Below, piece after piece: positions 6,699-8,795 of a stretch of 8,795 nucleotides of DNA. The notes beneath the pieces are model-generated. The model ran no database searches and had not been told where the DNA came from. It worked only from the letters and a program-made list of their open reading frames with translations. The translations under genes and the position numbers were made by a program. Each line of letters begins with the position of its first letter. Positions within the stretch are counted from its first letter, which is position 1. The stretch is from JAJKIP01 sp040509055 (lineage in GTDB: Bacteria > Bacteroidota > Bacteroidia > Chitinophagales > Chitinophagaceae): assembly GCA_040509055.1 (NCBI GenBank), contig JBEVLT010000053.1, forward strand, positions 1-8,795. Reading direction: 5' to 3'.

Positions 6699-6732
6699 GC
6701 CGGCCGGTTTAAAACTAATGAAAGGGGCCGGC
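6699..6732. repeat. GC-rich inverted repeat in the divergent promoter region
   Basis: GCCGGCC (6699-6705) and GGCCGGC (6726-6732) are perfect inverted copies separated by 20 AT-rich bases. They stand between the predicted gnd and korB promoters, in a gap that is otherwise AT-rich. They might form a hairpin, a binding site shared by both genes, or a remnant of a repeat element. There is no flanking T-run to suggest a terminator. Confidence 0.35.
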
Positions 6733-6748
6733 TTTGGCAATATTCCTC

Positions 6749-6768
6749 TAATTTTGTAGAGTTTTGTA
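6749..6768 (+). promoter_or_regulatory. Putative korB promoter (-7 box) with TTTTGTA direct repeats
   Basis: TAATTTTG (6749-6756) matches the -7 consensus TAnnTTTG. TTTTGTA occurs twice, at 6752-6758 and 6762-6768, exactly 10 bases apart. A TTTG at 6733-6736 could be the -33 box, but it is only 12 bases from the first -7 candidate; it is 20 bases from the second, poorer one (TAGAGTTTTG, 6757-6766). Which pair is used is unclear. The leader before the ATG at 6784 would be short, with no evident ribosome binding site. Confidence 0.4.
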
Positions 6769-6783
6769 ATGTATATTTAGAAA

Positions 6784-7812
6784 ATGAGTGATACAGCTAC
6801 GTTGCCGCCGCTTACAGCCAAAGACTTCGCTACCGACCAGGAAGTCCGCTGGTGCCCGGGCTGCGGTGATTATTCCATCCTGGCGCAGGTGCAGAAAGTG
6901 ATGCCCACACTGGGTATCCCGAGAGAAAATGTCGTGATCATATCAGGCATCGGCTGCAGCAGCCGCTTCCCTTATTATATGAATACCTATGGCATGCACT
7001 CCATCCACGGGCGTGCCACGGCTATTGCCAGCGGGCTGAAGGCTTCGCGGCCCGAACTGAGCGTATGGATCGTTACCGGCGACGGCGACAGCCTGAGCAT
7101 CGGGGGCAACCATACCATCCACCTGCTGCGCCGGAATTTCGACGTCAATATCCTGCTGTTCAACAACCAGATCTACGGGCTGACGAAAGGCCAGTATTCG
7201 CCTACCTCGGAGACCAGCAAGGTCACCAAGTCTACCCCGTTCGGCAGCATCGACCACCCGTTCAACCCCCTGGCGCTGGCCATGGGCGCCGATGCCACGT
7301 TCGTGGCCCGGACCATGGACCGCGATCCCAAGCACTTGCAGGCCCTGCTGCTGCGGGCCAATCAGCACCGCGGTGCCTCTTTCCTGGAGATCTACCAGAA
7401 CTGCAATATTTTCAACGACGGCGCCTTCGAGGTTTTTACAGAAAAAGGAAGCAAGCCGCAGGAAACCCTGTTCCTGGAACAGGGCAAGCCGCTGCTGTTC
7501 GGTACCGGCAATGACAAGGGCATCCGGCTGGACGGCTTTACCCCGAAAGTGGTGAGCCTGAGCGACGGCTACAGCGCCGACGACCTGTGGATCCACGACG
7601 AGCATGACATTTACAAAGCGCAGATACTGGTCCGCATTTTCGACGATCCGAAAAAAGAAGGCCATTTGCCGCGCCCCTTCGGCGTGTTTTACCAAACGGA
7701 CAGGCCCTGCTACGAAGAAATGATGGCCCTGCAGATCGAAGACGCCAAAGCCCGGAAAGCGGCCGACCTTGACAAGCTGCTCAGGGGGAATGAAGTGTGG
7801 ACGATACAGTAA
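6784..7812 (+). CDS. korB: 2-oxoacid:ferredoxin oxidoreductase, beta (thiamine diphosphate) subunit
   Basis: This subunit holds thiamine diphosphate and a [4Fe-4S] cluster. With an alpha/gamma subunit it converts a 2-oxoacid, most likely 2-oxoglutarate, plus CoA to the acyl-CoA, CO2 and reduced ferredoxin. The 342-aa product has the four cluster cysteines expected of this family: CPGC at 24-27 (Cys24, Cys27), Cys58 in SGIGCSSR and Cys207 in YQNCNIF. The cofactor motif starts with GDGD (99-102) and ends at Asn127-Asn128, followed by the substrate-lid motif IYGLTKGQYSPTS (130-142). The C-terminal 80 residues match the Bacteroidota form. The alpha subunit usually lies directly upstream, but here the upstream neighbour is the divergent gnd and the downstream one an unrelated secreted protein, so the partner must be encoded elsewhere. 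A pyruvate-specific role is the main alternative. Confidence 0.93.
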   Translation: MSDTATLPPLTAKDFATDQEVRWCPGCGDYSILAQVQKVMPTLGIPRENVVIISGIGCSSRFPYYMNTYGMHSIHGRATAIASGLKASRPELSVWIVTGDGDSLSIGGNHTIHLLRRNFDVNILLFNNQIYGLTKGQYSPTSETSKVTKSTPFGSIDHPFNPLALAMGADATFVARTMDRDPKHLQALLLRANQHRGASFLEIYQNCNIFNDGAFEVFTEKGSKPQETLFLEQGKPLLFGTGNDKGIRLDGFTPKVVSLSDGYSADDLWIHDEHDIYKAQILVRIFDDPKKEGHLPRPFGVFYQTDRPCYEEMMALQIEDAKARKAADLDKLLRGNEVWTIQ

Positions 7813-7820
7813 ACCGGGTT

Positions 7821-8345
7821 GTGAAAAGCAAGCTATACATGCTGGCTGGTCTTTGTTTATCCTGCTTACTCGTACGCGGGCAGGCCTCCTTCACTACACA
7901 TGCCTATCATGATTATGATCAGCTTTGTCATATGATAGGAGTCACGAATAATGACAAGGTGCTGGAATTGCTGAGCGATTCTACGATCATTGTTTCCACC
8001 TACAAATCCAGTTTTCGTGATCACTATAAATCAGTCAGGAAGCTGTCCTATACCGGCCGTTTTTCCCGCAGGGGCGATACGCTGTTTGTTACCTATGCAG
8101 GATACCGGGAGGTAGTGAAATCGGAGAATAGAACTGATACGGTGGCAACCGCTCCTATCAGTTATTCGGTTTTTTATCCTCCTTCCGTCATCGTGATTTC
8201 AGATGAAAAAGTAACCGGCGTGGATAAGCCGCTTGATTTACAAAGGATCGCTGTTCAGAAGGCCGGGGAATTGGCGTTACGGTTTCAATTCTGGGACAAA
8301 AGAATGGCAAGCGGCGCTCAAACGGTTTTTGGGTTTGATAAGTAG
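7821..8345 (+). CDS. Secreted hypothetical protein
   Basis: I do not recognise this protein. From the GTG at 7821 it has 174 aa and starts with a classic signal peptide: MKSK, a hydrophobic core (YMLAGLCLSCLLV) and a likely cleavage after RGQA, so it is probably periplasmic or outer-membrane associated. There is no clear lipobox. The mature part is rich in alternating hydrophobic and polar residues with strand-like stretches such as STIIVSTY, RGDTLFVTYAGY and SVIVIS, suggesting a small beta-rich fold. The GTG lies 8 bases after the korB stop. A more upstream GTG at 7797 would overlap korB by 16 bases and has AGGGGG 8 bases before it, so that start is possible; an ATG at 7839 would shorten the signal peptide. 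The gene is visibly less GC-rich than korB. No terminator separates it from korB, so co-transcription is likely, though a functional link is not evident. Confidence 0.75.
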   Translation: MKSKLYMLAGLCLSCLLVRGQASFTTHAYHDYDQLCHMIGVTNNDKVLELLSDSTIIVSTYKSSFRDHYKSVRKLSYTGRFSRRGDTLFVTYAGYREVVKSENRTDTVATAPISYSVFYPPSVIVISDEKVTGVDKPLDLQRIAVQKAGELALRFQFWDKRMASGAQTVFGFDK

Positions 8346-8744
8346 CCTTGCTTGTCGTGTTCATCAGTAGTTGTCAGCATTAGTGTAATCATACTCAATA
8401 TCCGATAGCTCAAAACAATCAATATTCAACAGTCAATATTCAATGCTCAAGGGGGGAGAGGACTCCTGCCGGGCATTCACCTGAACATTGTGTGTTGAAT
8501 ATTGAGTATTGAATGTTTTTAGTATTCCGGCCGGGATTGTTGCCATATTACCCATACGATAGCCCATCGCTATTGCTATTTAACTTTCTACAAACGGCCT
8601 TCTTCTGCCGCCATCCATGTTTTTCTTCTTTTCGGGCCGCGAATGATTGGCCGGCTTCGCTTTTTACTTGCCTGAATGCGTAGTTATACGCTTGTGCCGA
8701 CAAAAGAAAAGTCACACTTTTAGATGCCAGCCAAAATCTTTACT
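8346..8744. other. Gene-poor intergenic region with repeats
   Basis: These 399 bases contain no convincing gene. From left to right there is AT-rich sequence after the TAG stop, then the repeat cluster at 8392-8515. A stretch at 8521-8720 is open on the minus strand (see the findings) but has no good start. A small perfect inverted repeat lies at 8678-8691 (GCGTA, GTTA, TACGC). No clear terminator with a T-run follows the secreted protein, and no -33/-7 pair for the gene starting at 8745 could be identified with confidence. Confidence 0.6.
8392..8515. repeat. AT-rich repeat cluster: direct and inverted TCAATATTCAA copies
   Basis: TCAATATTCAA occurs at 8419-8429 and again at 8433-8443, 14 bases apart. 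Its exact reverse complement TTGAATATTGA is at 8495-8505, followed by a degenerate second copy (GTATTGAATG, 8506-8515). In addition TACTCAATAT (8392-8401) is the exact complement of ATATTGAGTA (8499-8508). The arms flank a GC-rich centre containing a six-G run (8451-8456). A transcript could fold into a long hairpin. The arrangement resembles dispersed intergenic repeat elements, but whether copies exist elsewhere in the genome cannot be seen here. Confidence 0.6.
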
Positions 8745-8795
8745 ATGAGAAAATCGCTTTCTGCAGGCTATGCTGTCCTGCTCCTGCTGTTTATC
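8745..8795 (+). CDS. Start of an exported protein, cut by the window end
   Basis: Seventeen codons are visible from the ATG at 8745, reading MRKSLSAGYAVLLLLFI. Basic residues followed by an uninterrupted hydrophobic run are typical of a signal peptide or N-terminal membrane anchor. The frame is open to the last base. Nothing can be said about the mature protein. Confidence 0.55.
   Translation, partial: MRKSLSAGYAVLLLLFI

Noticed and set aside
6651..6740. 30-residue N-terminal extension of gnd
   Set aside because: The added residues are encoded by the AT-rich divergent promoter region with its palindrome. The ATG at 6650 gives the standard 469-aa enzyme.
6943..7695. 250-residue minus-strand open frame opposite korB
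   Set aside because: korB has complete cofactor and cluster motifs. The opposite frame is a GC-driven shadow rich in Val, Gln and Ala.
8392..8515. CRISPR array
   Set aside because: The repeat units are only 11 bases, spaced by 3 bases, with inverted copies and no regular spacers.

Overview
The window looks like chromosomal DNA of a Bacteroidota bacterium, most probably Chitinophagaceae or a close relative. I infer this from the matches to the Bacteroidota -7 promoter box (TAnnTTTG), the near absence of Shine-Dalgarno sequences, the family variants of the enzymes, and the moderately high GC of the genes against AT-rich gaps. No tRNA, rRNA, CRISPR array, insertion sequence or phage gene was seen.

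Left part, plus strand (1-2460): a MarR-family regulator, whose start is best placed at 110 because a 20-bp perfect operator-like palindrome and a -7 box lie directly upstream of that codon. It is followed by a 116-base gap with three short inverted repeats and then a large (597 aa) VLCAD/ACAD9-type acyl-CoA dehydrogenase. Together they look like a fatty-acid beta-oxidation locus with a local regulator. A strong hairpin terminator at 2479-2509 separates this part from the convergent genes.

Middle part, minus strand (6692 down to 2508): an apparent operon transcribed gnd, zwf, pgl, then a small diheme c-type cytochrome. The first three encode all enzymes of the oxidative pentose phosphate branch, which make NADPH and ribulose-5-phosphate from glucose-6-phosphate. 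Gaps are 10, 16 and 43 bases. The cytochrome is an exported electron carrier of the photosynthetic-reaction-centre cytochrome c type. Its place in the transcript is inferred from the lack of a terminator before it.

Right part, plus strand (6651-8795): a 133-base divergent promoter region with several inverted repeats, then korB, the thiamine-diphosphate subunit of a 2-oxoacid:ferredoxin oxidoreductase. Its alpha subunit is absent on both sides. Next, almost touching it, is an unrecognised secreted protein of about 174 aa. A gap of about 400 bases holds direct and inverted copies of an AT-rich 11-mer and an open but probably non-coding antisense frame. The first 17 codons of another exported protein run off the end.

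Overall this is mainly core redox and carbon metabolism. No clearly new multi-gene system was found. The points most worth a second look are the MarR operator and start, the palindrome inside the gnd promoter, the orphan korB with its secreted neighbour, the cytochrome behind pgl, and the repeat cluster near 8400-8515.
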